Source: Cryobacterium fucosi
Lineage (GTDB): Bacteria; Actinomycetota; Actinomycetes; Actinomycetales; Microbacteriaceae
DNA length: 64,000 nucleotides
Direction of reading: 5' to 3'
Assembly: GCF_004403515.1 (NCBI RefSeq)
Contig: NZ_SOHH01000064.1
Location: 71,989-135,988 of the forward strand
Position 1 is the first letter of the stretch. Each line of letters begins with the position of its first letter. The notes below the pieces were generated by a model. It was not told where the DNA came from. It did no database searches and was given only the letters and a program-made list of their open reading frames with translations. Below are positions 55,335 to 63,446 of the stretch, in pieces. The translations under genes were made by a program, and so were the position numbers.

Positions 55335-56608
55335 GGGGCACTGATCGACGCCAATTCCTCACCCTCGCCGCGATCGGCGGGGCGAGCATTGTGCTCTCGG
55401 CGACGCCCGGCGTCGCGTGGGCCGGCGCGAAGAAACCCGGCGGGATTCCCGCCGCGCGCACCCGGGTCTACGTGCTCGTCGTCGACGGTTGCCGGCCGGA
55501 CGAGATCACCGCGGAGCTGACCCCCCGGCTGGCCGCGCTTCGCGCGAGCGGGGTCGACTTTCCGGCCGCGCGCTCCCTGCCGGTCATGGAGACCATCCCG
55601 AACCACGTGATGATGATGACCGGCGTGCGCCCCGACCGCTCTGGGGTGCCGGCGAACTCGGTCTACGTCCGGGCCGAGGGCGCCGTGCGCACCCTCGAGC
55701 GGGCGACCGACCTGCGCTTCCCCACCCTGCTCGAGCGGCTGCGCGAGCGGGGGTACACGACCGGTTCGGTGCTGAGCAAGGAGTATCTCTTCGGCGTGTT
55801 CGGTGAGCGTGCGAGCTACCGCTGGGAACCGTCGCCGGTGATCCCGGTGACCGGCCACGCACCCGACACGGCCACGATGGATGCCCTGATCGCCATGGTC
55901 GACTCCCAGGACCCGGACTTCGTCTTCACGAACCTCGGCGACGTGGACCGGGTGGGGCATTCGGATGTTACCGGCACGACCCTGCAGGCCGCCCGAACCG
56001 GCGCGCTCCGGCAGACCGACGGGCAGGTCGGCCGGTTCGTCGACCATCTGCGGGCGGCGGGCACGTGGGAGAGCAGCGTGCTCATGGTTCTGGCCGACCA
56101 CTCCATGGACTGGTCGATCCCCTCGAACGTCATCTCCGTCGACCGGATCCTGTCGGATCGTCCGGAGCTGCGCGCGCAGATCGCGATCGCGCAGAACGGC
56201 GGCGCCGACCTGCTCACCTGGACCGGGGGAGAGGCCGGCCGCGTGCCGGGCCTCGCCGAGGTGCGGCGGCTCGTTGCGGGGCATCCCGGCGTGCTGTCGA
56301 TCCACGAACCGGGCGAGCTCAGGCTCGGGCCGGAGGCCGGCGACCTTGTCGCGTACTGCCGGGCGGGCTGGCGGTTCTCGGATCCCTACATCGTGTCCAA
56401 CCCGATTCCGGGCAACCACGGACACCCGGCCACGGAACCGATTCCCTTCTTCATCTCCGGCGGAAGCCCGAGGCTCGCCACGGCCAGGGTGCTCTCCGAA
56501 CCGGCGAGGACCGTCGATGTCGCCCCCACGGTGGGTGCGCTCTTCGGGCTCGGCGCACCGAAGGGCGGCTATGACGGGACGGCGCGGATCACGGCGTTCG
56601 TTTCGTAA
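55331..56608 (+). CDS. Type I phosphodiesterase/nucleotide pyrophosphatase family protein, exported
   Basis: A 425-residue alkaline-phosphatase-superfamily enzyme with an N-terminal Tat-like signal (DRRQFLTLAAIGGASIVLSA). Metal-site motifs are VYVLVVDGCRPDEI, ETIPNHVMMMTGVRPDRSGV (nucleophile threonine in the ETIPNH block), LGDVDRVGHSDV, VLADHSMDWS and GNHGHPATEPIPFFISG. GTG at 55331 overlaps the PhoD stop by four bases, so both phosphatases are produced together. Substrate could be nucleotides or phospholipid headgroups. Confidence 0.88.
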   Translation: MRGTDRRQFLTLAAIGGASIVLSATPGVAWAGAKKPGGIPAARTRVYVLVVDGCRPDEITAELTPRLAALRASGVDFPAARSLPVMETIPNHVMMMTGVRPDRSGVPANSVYVRAEGAVRTLERATDLRFPTLLERLRERGYTTGSVLSKEYLFGVFGERASYRWEPSPVIPVTGHAPDTATMDALIAMVDSQDPDFVFTNLGDVDRVGHSDVTGTTLQAARTGALRQTDGQVGRFVDHLRAAGTWESSVLMVLADHSMDWSIPSNVISVDRILSDRPELRAQIAIAQNGGADLLTWTGGEAGRVPGLAEVRRLVAGHPGVLSIHEPGELRLGPEAGDLVAYCRAGWRFSDPYIVSNPIPGNHGHPATEPIPFFISGGSPRLATARVLSEPARTVDVAPTVGALFGLGAPKGGYDGTARITAFVS

Positions 56609-56734
56609 TCCGGCCTCAGCGGACCAAAGTCCCTAGGTCCGTTGCGCCCTCCGGGATACGGTCTGAGTGCCCTGAGAGCCGAGCGTCACGTGTAGGGCAG
56701 ATCACGCCCGGCAGATCAAGCATGAGGAGGAACC

Positions 56735-57808
56735 GTGAAGGCATTGGTATACGGCGGACCGGGGAAGAAGTCGTGGGCTGAGGTGCCGAGTCCGCAGATC
56801 CTGCATCCGACCGACGCGATCGTGCGAGTCGACACGACCACGATCTGCGGTACGGACCTGCACATTCTCAAGGGTGACGTGCCCGCGGTGCAGGTGGGTC
56901 GGATCCTCGGCCACGAGGGCGTCGGGACCATCATCGAGGTCGGTTCCTCGGTGGACAGCCTCTCGGTGGGTGACCGGGTCATCATCTCCTGCATCAAGTC
57001 CTGCGCACACTGCGCGAATTGCAAGGTCGGACTGTACTCGCATTGCCTCGGTGACGAGGGCAGGTCTGGAATCGGCTGGGTGTTCGGCCATTTGATCGAC
57101 GGCACCCAGGCCGAGTTCGTTCGCGTGCCCTATGCGGAGAACTCGCTCCACAAGCTCCCACCGGGCGTCAGCGACGAAGAGGCCGTCATGCTCTCGGATA
57201 TCCTGCCGACGGGCTTTGAGATCGGGGTGGTCAACGGCAGGATCAAGCCGGGAGACGTCGTCGCCGTGATCGGGGCCGGGCCGGTCGGCCTGGCCGCCAT
57301 CGCCACGGCCGGGCTCTACGGCGCCGGCACGATCATCGCCATCGACACCGACCGGAACAGGCTGGACCAGGCCAGGCACTTCGGCGCGACCCATTCGGTC
57401 GTCTCAGGCAGCCCGGATTGGAAGCGGAGCGTGCTCGACCTGACCGACGGCGCGGGCGTCGACGTCGCGATAGAGGCGGTCGGGCTGCCGGAGACCTTCA
57501 CCATGGCGATCGACGTGGTGCGCCCAGGCGGCAGCGTCGCCAACGTCGGTGTGCACGGGAAGCCGGTCGAACTCCACCTCGAAGAGCTGTGGATCCAGAA
57601 CATCACCATCAGCACGGGGCTGGTGAACACGAACACCACACCGATGCTGCTGAAGCTCGTCGCCCAGCGGAAGATCCCAGCCGGGAAACTGGCCACCCAT
57701 CGATTCCGGTTCGACCAGTTCCTTGACGCCTATGACACCTTCTCCCGCGCGGCGGAAACCAAGGCGCTCAAGGTTGTGATCAGCCGGGGGGATCTGGCAC
57801 CCCGCTAA
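56735..57808 (+). CDS. Zinc-dependent alcohol dehydrogenase family protein
   Basis: A 357-residue medium-chain dehydrogenase. The catalytic zinc site has Cys38 in TICGTDLHI and the GHEGVGTIIEVG block; the structural zinc site is SCAHCANCKVGLYSHC. The Rossmann motif is GAGPVGLAA. The sequence most resembles the group acting on isopropanol or secondary alcohols (LSDILPTGFEIGVV). GTG at 56735 has GAGGAGGA upstream. It stands alone after the phosphatases. Confidence 0.88.
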   Translation: MKALVYGGPGKKSWAEVPSPQILHPTDAIVRVDTTTICGTDLHILKGDVPAVQVGRILGHEGVGTIIEVGSSVDSLSVGDRVIISCIKSCAHCANCKVGLYSHCLGDEGRSGIGWVFGHLIDGTQAEFVRVPYAENSLHKLPPGVSDEEAVMLSDILPTGFEIGVVNGRIKPGDVVAVIGAGPVGLAAIATAGLYGAGTIIAIDTDRNRLDQARHFGATHSVVSGSPDWKRSVLDLTDGAGVDVAIEAVGLPETFTMAIDVVRPGGSVANVGVHGKPVELHLEELWIQNITISTGLVNTNTTPMLLKLVAQRKIPAGKLATHRFRFDQFLDAYDTFSRAAETKALKVVISRGDLAPR

Positions 57809-57818
57809 CCTAGAGCTT

Positions 57819-58325
57819 ATGAACTCTCAACGCGATGAGGATGCCCTGGGCTGGGCCGGCGACGATGACCCGACCCTTCAGTCCGGGACGGCCGAGAGCA
57901 CACCAGGCAGCGCCGACGTCCCGCCGGCAGCACCAGAGCCGCCGACCGCAGCAGAGCCGCCGGCGGGGTGGACGGTCGCCGGGCCGACGGCGGCCGTCGA
58001 GGCGGACAACGAACGCCGACGGGCCGCGACGCCGATGGGGTCGTTCACCCTGATCGCCCTCGGCGTGTTCGGCGGGATCTACCTGCTCTACACGATCGGC
58101 TGGTTCATCGGCATCTCCCGGATCGACAATCCCCTGTCCGACGCCGTCGGACAGTTCATGTTCTCGCTCGGACTGTGGCTCGCGGTCGCGGCCCCCGCCG
58201 CCTGGTTCGGCGCGACCTTCTGGCTGACCCGCACCGGGCCACGGGCCAGACTCGCGGTGCTGCTGCTCGGTGTCCTCCTGCTCGCCCCCTTGCCCTTCAT
58301 CATCAACGCCGGGGGAATCTCATGA
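57819..58325 (+). CDS. Hypothetical membrane protein with disordered N-terminus
   Basis: A 168-residue protein. The first 65 residues are rich in Ala, Pro, Glu and Ser (e.g. PPAAPEPPTAAEPPAG) and probably disordered; three helices follow (FTLIALGVFGGIYLLYTIGW and FMFSLGLWLAVAAPAAWFGA among them). TAACCT lies seven bases before the ATG and no ribosome site is seen, suggesting a leaderless mRNA. It is coupled to the next small membrane gene. Confidence 0.75.
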   Translation: MNSQRDEDALGWAGDDDPTLQSGTAESTPGSADVPPAAPEPPTAAEPPAGWTVAGPTAAVEADNERRRAATPMGSFTLIALGVFGGIYLLYTIGWFIGISRIDNPLSDAVGQFMFSLGLWLAVAAPAAWFGATFWLTRTGPRARLAVLLLGVLLLAPLPFIINAGGIS

Positions 58326-58693
58326 CCGAGACCGACCCAAACTCCGGCGCCGACAAGGTCGCCGCCCCGCCACGCGGAACACCGCGCTGGCTCTTCCTCA
58401 CCATCGCCATCGTCTTCGGGCTGTTCTACGCCTACGACGCGTGGGAGGGCGTCGGCAACCTGGTCGGCCTCAACCTCGCGGCCCAGAGCCTCGACACCAC
58501 CCTGAGCGGCTTCGGCTGGGGGCTGCTGATCGCCGGCGTGCTGCTGCCCATCGCGGTCTTCGTGCTCGCGATCCGGCTCGGCCGCGCCCGCTCGGTCGGC
58601 GTGCAGGCGCTCCTGCTGCTCGTCGGCCTCTGCCTGGTCGCCGCGCTCTCCACGGATATCTTCATGTTCGGCCTCGGCAGCCTCATCGTCTGA
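58322..58693 (+). CDS. Hypothetical three-helix membrane protein
   Basis: A 123-residue protein with three helices (WLFLTIAIVFGLFYAYDAWE, GLLIAGVLLPIAVFVLAIRL and ALLLLVGLCLVAALSTDIFM). The ATG overlaps the preceding stop (ATGA), so the two are probably subunits or partners. No family recognised. A perfect terminator follows. Confidence 0.75.
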   Translation: MTETDPNSGADKVAAPPRGTPRWLFLTIAIVFGLFYAYDAWEGVGNLVGLNLAAQSLDTTLSGFGWGLLIAGVLLPIAVFVLAIRLGRARSVGVQALLLLVGLCLVAALSTDIFMFGLGSLIV

Positions 58694-58717
58694 CGCATTA
58701 CCTTTCGCGGCGCGGGC

Positions 58718-58759
58718 TTGAGAAGCGGGCGCACGTTCTATCCTGCGCCCGCTTCTCAA
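58718..58759. terminator. Bidirectional terminator between small membrane gene and DoxX gene
   Basis: TTGAGAAGCGGGCGCA at 58718-58733 is exactly mirrored at 58744-58759. It contains the last codon of the convergent DoxX gene (stop at 58756), so the arm is partly coding. Confidence 0.85.
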
Positions 58760-59172
58760 ACCTGCGCCGCGGCCACCGGCACGATCGCGAGAGCGATCAG
58801 GGCCACCAGCAGCGCCTGGCCGAGCAGCCGCGGTACGAGCGGAATGGCGACCCGGCCGAATCGCTCCGGATGCCGGGCCGCGAAGGCATTCGCCGGGAAC
58901 ACGGCGGCGAGGAACACGATCAGGCAGATCCCGCTCGTCACAATCAGGGGTCGATACAGCAGGCCGGCGCCGCCGGCGATCTCACACAGGCCGGTGAAGA
59001 CGACCAGCGCCCGCGGGCTCAGGATGCCGGTGGAACGCAGTCGTGGCGGGATCATCGCCGCCATCGTGCGCTGTACAGAGGGCAGGAAATGGGTGACCCC
59101 CGCCCCGATGAAGACCACCGCGAGGAGGATGCGGAGGACGAATTGGAGGTCGGTCAACGTAACGCTGCTCAT
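58756..59172 (-). CDS. DoxX family membrane protein
   Basis: A 138-residue protein with four helices. Seen are the opening LQFVLRILLAVVFIGAGVTHF, then RALVVFTGLCEIAGGAGLLY and the end LLGQALLVALIALAIVPVAA. DoxX-like proteins are small membrane proteins sometimes linked to redox or thiosulfate metabolism. ATG at 59172. It ends inside a terminator stem and is divergent from serA. Confidence 0.8.
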   Translation of the reverse strand: MSSVTLTDLQFVLRILLAVVFIGAGVTHFLPSVQRTMAAMIPPRLRSTGILSPRALVVFTGLCEIAGGAGLLYRPLIVTSGICLIVFLAAVFPANAFAARHPERFGRVAIPLVPRLLGQALLVALIALAIVPVAAAQV

Positions 59173-59269
59173 GACCCCATTCTGCAGCCGATAGAGTGAT
59201 TTCCTAACTGGCGCCCCACGGTCGCGGCGCAAGCCCACCCTTTCTGCTGCAATCGGAGGAACCTTTTTC

Positions 59270-60862
59270 GTGTCAAAACCAGTCGTACTTATAGCCGAAG
59301 AACTCTCACCCGCAACCGTTGACGCCCTTGGACCGGACTTCGATGTGCGCAACGTCGACGGCACCGACCGCCCGGCCCTGCTCAAAGAACTAGCGTCCGC
59401 CCACGCCATCCTCGTGCGCTCCGCGACCAAGGTTGACGCGGAGGCCATCGCCGCGGCACCGCTGCTCAAGGTCATCGCGCGGGCCGGGGTCGGCCTCGAC
59501 AATGTGGACATTAAGGCCGCGACCGCGGCCGGCGTCATGGTGGTCAATGCCCCGACCTCGAACATTATCTCCGCGGCCGAACTCACGGTCGGCCATATTA
59601 TCAGCCTCGCCCGCCACCTCCCCCCGGCCCACGGCGCGCTCGCGCAGGGCCAGTGGAAGCGTTCCAAGTACACGGGCGTCGAACTCTACGAAAAGACGAT
59701 CGGCATCATCGGCCTCGGCCGGATCGGCGCCCTCGTCGCCGCGCGAATGCAGGCCTTCGGCACGAACATCATCGCCTTCGACCCGTATATCACGTCGGCG
59801 CGGGCGCAGCAGCTGGGCGTGACGCCCGTCACCCTCGACGAACTGCTCGCCCAGTCCGACTTCGTCACGATCCACATGCCCAAGACGCCCGAAACGACCG
59901 GGATGCTCGGCGCCGCCCAGTTCGCGTTGATGAAGCCGACCGCCTTCGTCGTCAACGTCGCCCGCGGCGGCCTGATCGACGAGGCCGAGCTGCACGACGC
60001 CCTCGTCGCCGGCACGATCGCCGGCGCCGGCCTCGACGTCTTCGTCAGCGAGCCCCCGACCGGTTCGCCGCTGCTCGGCCTGCCGAACATCATCACCACG
60101 CCGCACCTCGGCGCGTCGACCGACGAAGCGCAGGAGAAGGCCGGCGTCTCCGTCGCCAAGTCGGTTCGCCTCGCGCTCTCCGGCGAACTCGTCCCCGACG
60201 CGGTCAACGTCGCCGGCGGCGTCATCGACCCGTACGTGCGCCCCGGCATCCCGCTCGTCGAGAAGCTGGGCCAGGTGTTCTCCGGCCTCGCCTCGCACAG
60301 CCCGCTGACCAGCGTCGACGTGGAAATCCGCGGCGAACTTGCCGACTACGACGTGAGCGTGCTCAAGCTCGCCGCGCTCAAGGGGATTTTCACGAACGTC
60401 GTCAGCGAGACGGTGTCCTACGTGAACGCGCCGCTCCTGGCCGAGCAGCGCGGCGTTGCCGTGCGCCTGATCACCGACAAGGACTCGCCCGAGTACCGCA
60501 ACGTCATCACGCTGCGCGGCGCCCTTGCCGACGGCTCGCAGGTCTCGGTGTCCGGCACCCTGACCGGCACCAAGCAGATCGAGAAGATCGTCGAGGTCAA
60601 CGGCTACGAGGTCGAGGTTCCGTTCGCGCAGCACCTCATCGTGATGGTCTACACGGACCGCCCCGGAATCGTCGCCGTCTACGGCCGCGAGTTCGGCGAC
60701 GCCCAGATCAACATCGCCGGCATGCAGATCGCCCGCCACGTCGCCGGCGGGAAGGCGCTCAGCGTGCTGACCGTCGACTCACCGGTGCCGGCCAGCCTGC
60801 TCACCACGGTGCGCGACGCGATCGCTGCCGACGTGATGGTCGAGATCGCCCTCACCGAGTAG
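59270..60862 (+). CDS. serA: D-3-phosphoglycerate dehydrogenase
   Basis: A 530-residue enzyme for the first step of serine synthesis. The long actinobacterial form is seen: substrate domain (VLIAEELSPATVDALG, HAILVRSATKVDAEAI), NAD motif GIIGLGRIGALVAARM, catalytic HLGASTDEAQEKA, then the intervening ASB domain and a C-terminal ACT domain (LIVMVYTDRPGIVAVYGREF). GTG at 59270 follows GGAGGA by nine bases. The last eleven bases overlap the convergent TetR gene. Confidence 0.97.
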   Translation: MSKPVVLIAEELSPATVDALGPDFDVRNVDGTDRPALLKELASAHAILVRSATKVDAEAIAAAPLLKVIARAGVGLDNVDIKAATAAGVMVVNAPTSNIISAAELTVGHIISLARHLPPAHGALAQGQWKRSKYTGVELYEKTIGIIGLGRIGALVAARMQAFGTNIIAFDPYITSARAQQLGVTPVTLDELLAQSDFVTIHMPKTPETTGMLGAAQFALMKPTAFVVNVARGGLIDEAELHDALVAGTIAGAGLDVFVSEPPTGSPLLGLPNIITTPHLGASTDEAQEKAGVSVAKSVRLALSGELVPDAVNVAGGVIDPYVRPGIPLVEKLGQVFSGLASHSPLTSVDVEIRGELADYDVSVLKLAALKGIFTNVVSETVSYVNAPLLAEQRGVAVRLITDKDSPEYRNVITLRGALADGSQVSVSGTLTGTKQIEKIVEVNGYEVEVPFAQHLIVMVYTDRPGIVAVYGREFGDAQINIAGMQIARHVAGGKALSVLTVDSPVPASLLTTVRDAIAADVMVEIALTE

Positions 60863-61445
60863 CGGGCCGGTCGTCCATTCGCCCGATCACGGCGAGCAGC
60901 CGGTCCAGCCTCGCCGCCGATGTCAGATCGGCGGCGAGCCGGCCGGGGCCCGCAAGGGTGGATTCGTAGTACAAACCGTCACTGATGAGCATGACCGCCT
61001 CGGCCACGTCGGGGTCACCCACTGCCTCCTCGATCACCGCGAGCCACTGGCGCCGGGTTGAGGCCAGGGCCTGGTTGGCCAGCGGATGTGCCCCCTGGGC
61101 CAGGCGAACGGCCGCGCCGATCGCCTGGTCCAGCCGCGTTCCCTCGCTCATCGAGGTGCGGATCAGGTAGTCGATCGCGCCGGCCGGGGCCGCGCGAATC
61201 TGCTCGATGTCGTCGGCGACGAGCGCGGCCAGGCGGGCGAGCAGTCCTTCGACGAGGGCGTCCTTCGAGCCGAAGTGGTAGAGCAGGCCGCCCTTCGACA
61301 ACCCGGCGGCCGCGGCCACCGCCTCGAGGGTGGCCGCGCGTTCGCCCTGGTCGATCAGGAGCTGCGCGAACGCATCAAGGGTGCGGTCGCGGGTGGGCGT
61401 GGACGCCGGTGAACGACCTGCGGGGGATGCGGGGACGGAGATCAT
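60852..61445 (-). CDS. TetR-family regulator of the adjacent MFS efflux pump
   Basis: A 197-residue repressor. HTH: RTLDAFAQLLIDQGERAATL then EAVAAAAGLSKGGLLYHFGS; the C-terminal ligand domain is helical. ATG at 61445 has TACAGT six bases upstream and no ribosome site, so its mRNA is probably leaderless. It is divergent from an MFS exporter and shares an operator with it. The 3' end overlaps serA. Confidence 0.9.
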   Translation of the reverse strand: MISVPASPAGRSPASTPTRDRTLDAFAQLLIDQGERAATLEAVAAAAGLSKGGLLYHFGSKDALVEGLLARLAALVADDIEQIRAAPAGAIDYLIRTSMSEGTRLDQAIGAAVRLAQGAHPLANQALASTRRQWLAVIEEAVGDPDVAEAVMLISDGLYYESTLAGPGRLAADLTSAARLDRLLAVIGRMDDRPATR

Positions 61446-61450
61446 GATGC

Positions 61451-61474
61451 TACTGTACCGTCTGGACGGTATAG
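61451..61474. promoter_or_regulatory. Shared operator and divergent minus-10 elements of tetR and MFS efflux genes
   Basis: The dyad TACCGTC-TG-GACGGTA (61456-61471) is flanked by TACAGT on the minus strand (61451-61456 region) and TATAGT on the plus strand (61469-61474), forming back-to-back promoters covered by one palindrome. A repressor bound here would silence both directions. Confidence 0.75.
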
Positions 61475-61506
61475 TCGTCGTCCGCCGAATCCGAAAGTAG
61501 TTTCCC

Positions 61507-63036
61507 GTGTCGTCCGACCTGCGCCAGATGATCGCCCCCGTCAACCATGATCTGAGCCCGCGCCGCCGGTGGTGGGCGCTGGTCGTGCTCATGTTGCCGG
61601 TGCTCCTGGTCTCCATCGACAACACCGTGCTCAACCTCGCCCTGCCCGCCATCTCCGAGGCGCTCCGGCCAACGGGCACCCAGCTGCTCTGGGTGATCGA
61701 CATCTACCCCCTCATGCTCGCGGGGCTGCTCGTGGCCATGGGCAGCCTCGGCGACCGGATCGGGCGCCGCCGCCTCCTCCTGATCGGATCGGCCGGTTTC
61801 GGCACCGTCTCCGTGGTGGCGGCCTTCGCCCCGAGCGTCGAATGGCTCATCATCGATCGGGCCGTGCTCGGTGTGTTCGGCGCCATGCTGATGCCGCCGA
61901 CCCTGTCACTGCTCCGCTCCGTCTTCACAGAGCGCGACCAGAGACGGCTGGCGATTGCCGTCTGGGCTAGCGGATTCGCCGCCGGCAGCGCACTCGGTCC
62001 GGTCGTCGGCGGCGTGCTGCTCGAGCACCTTGCCTGGGGCTCCGTCTTCCTGCTCGCCGTGCCGTTGCTCGTGCCGCTGCTCGTGCTTGGCCCGCTCCTC
62101 GTGCCGGAGTCCCGAGACCCGAACCCCGGCCGGATCGATCTGCCGAGCGTCCTGCTCTCCCTGGCCACCATGCTTCCCGTCGTCTACGGCATCAAGGTGC
62201 TGGCCGAACACGGACCATCCATCGCCACGGTCGGCCCGATCCTGCTCGGGCTGGTCGCCGGCATCCTGTTCGTGCGTCGGCAGCCTCGCCTGGCCCAGCC
62301 GATGATCGACCTCGCGCTCTTCCGCACGGGCGCCTTCAGCGGGGCGATCGGCGTGAACCTGCTCAGCGTGGTCGCGCTCGTCGGCGGGCTGTTCTTCATG
62401 TCCCAATACCTGCAGCTCGTGCTGGGCCTGTCCCCGCTCGCGGCCGGCCTGGTGCTCGTGCCCGGACTGACGGCCATGATCCTGGCCGGCCTGGTCATCG
62501 TGCCGATCTCCAGGCGCGTGCGGCCGTCGATCGTCGTGCCGGCCGGCCTGCTGATCTCGGCCGGGGGATACCTGGCCATCGCCCTCGGTGGTGCGACGCT
62601 GGACGCGGTCGGGGTCGCGCTCGTGTTCGCCCTGCTCGGCATCGGAATCGGCGCCGCGGAGACCGTGTCGAACGAACTCGTGGTGGCGACCGCACCGGCG
62701 GACAAGATGGGCGCGGCATCCGCGGTCGGTGAAACGGCCTACGAGCTGGGCGCGGTGCTGGGCACGACGATCCTCGGCACCATCCTCACCGCCGCCTACC
62801 GAGGCTCGGTCGTGCTGCCGGACGCGCTGACCTCCGCCCAGCGGTCGGCCGCGGAGGAGACGCTCGGCGGAGCCGTCGCCGTGGCCGGCGGGCTTCCGTC
62901 CGGCCAGGCCGAGCTGCTGCTCGCCTCAGCGAGGGATGCCTTCGCAACCGGCATCGGGCCCACCGCCTGGATCGGGGTGGGCCTCGTGCTGGCCGCGGCC
63001 GTCGTGGCGCTGCTCACGCTGCGCAAGGCGAGTTGA
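61507..63036 (+). CDS. MFS drug-efflux transporter (DHA2, EmrB/QacA/SmvA-like)
   Basis: A 509-residue exporter with fourteen predicted helices. Motif D1 is near LVSIDNTVLNLALPAI, motif A is GSLGDRIGRRRLLL, and motif C is ASGFAAGSALGPVVGGVLLE. It belongs to the group of quaternary-ammonium/dye pumps. GTG at 61507, weak ribosome site. The divergent TetR gene and shared operator indicate substrate-induced expression. Confidence 0.9.
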   Translation: MSSDLRQMIAPVNHDLSPRRRWWALVVLMLPVLLVSIDNTVLNLALPAISEALRPTGTQLLWVIDIYPLMLAGLLVAMGSLGDRIGRRRLLLIGSAGFGTVSVVAAFAPSVEWLIIDRAVLGVFGAMLMPPTLSLLRSVFTERDQRRLAIAVWASGFAAGSALGPVVGGVLLEHLAWGSVFLLAVPLLVPLLVLGPLLVPESRDPNPGRIDLPSVLLSLATMLPVVYGIKVLAEHGPSIATVGPILLGLVAGILFVRRQPRLAQPMIDLALFRTGAFSGAIGVNLLSVVALVGGLFFMSQYLQLVLGLSPLAAGLVLVPGLTAMILAGLVIVPISRRVRPSIVVPAGLLISAGGYLAIALGGATLDAVGVALVFALLGIGIGAAETVSNELVVATAPADKMGAASAVGETAYELGAVLGTTILGTILTAAYRGSVVLPDALTSAQRSAAEETLGGAVAVAGGLPSGQAELLLASARDAFATGIGPTAWIGVGLVLAAAVVALLTLRKAS

Positions 63037-63084
63037 ACCGTCCGGCGGCCGGCGCCGGGCGCAGCGTGAGGCGTCGTGGACGGA

Positions 63085-63330
63085 TCAGACGTCGTCGATC
63101 GAGCGCTTCTCCTTTGTGACCTGCTCGCCGTCGACGACGGCGCTGCGGGTGGTGCTGACGCTGGTGCGTTTGCGGGTGAGGAGCACGATCCCGAGGACGA
63201 TGATCACGGCTCCGGCACCCATGAAGATGTAGCCGACGAAGTCGAGGTCGATCCAGTCCACGCTGATGTTCAGCGCGTAGACGAGGATGGCGCCGACGAC
63301 GACGAGGAAGATACCCAGTCCAAGGCTCAT
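63085..63330 (-). CDS. DUF6458-type small membrane protein
   Basis: An 81-residue protein with two helices (LGIFLVVVGAILVYALNI and VGYIFMGAGAVIIVLGIVLL) separated by SVDWIDLDF, and a basic then acidic tail (LLTRKRTSVSTTRSA to KRSIDDV). The D-x-D segment between helices is typical of this actinobacterial family. Function unknown. ATG at 63330; upstream lies a 14-base direct repeat (TTGTCAGGGATTGT at 63350 and 63365). Confidence 0.8.
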   Translation of the reverse strand: MSLGLGIFLVVVGAILVYALNISVDWIDLDFVGYIFMGAGAVIIVLGIVLLTRKRTSVSTTRSAVVDGEQVTKEKRSIDDV

Positions 63331-63446
63331 GAATAACTGCTTTCTCTGGTTGTCAGGGATTGTGTTGTCAGGGATTGTCCAGCATAGACAATCGATCGGT
63401 CACAGTAGGGTTTATCTACAGGTAAATCCCAGACATACGGAGCCGA

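Noticed and set aside
59390-60739. Long minus-strand open frame opposite serA
   Set aside because: Antisense shadow; serA covers it with full family motifs.
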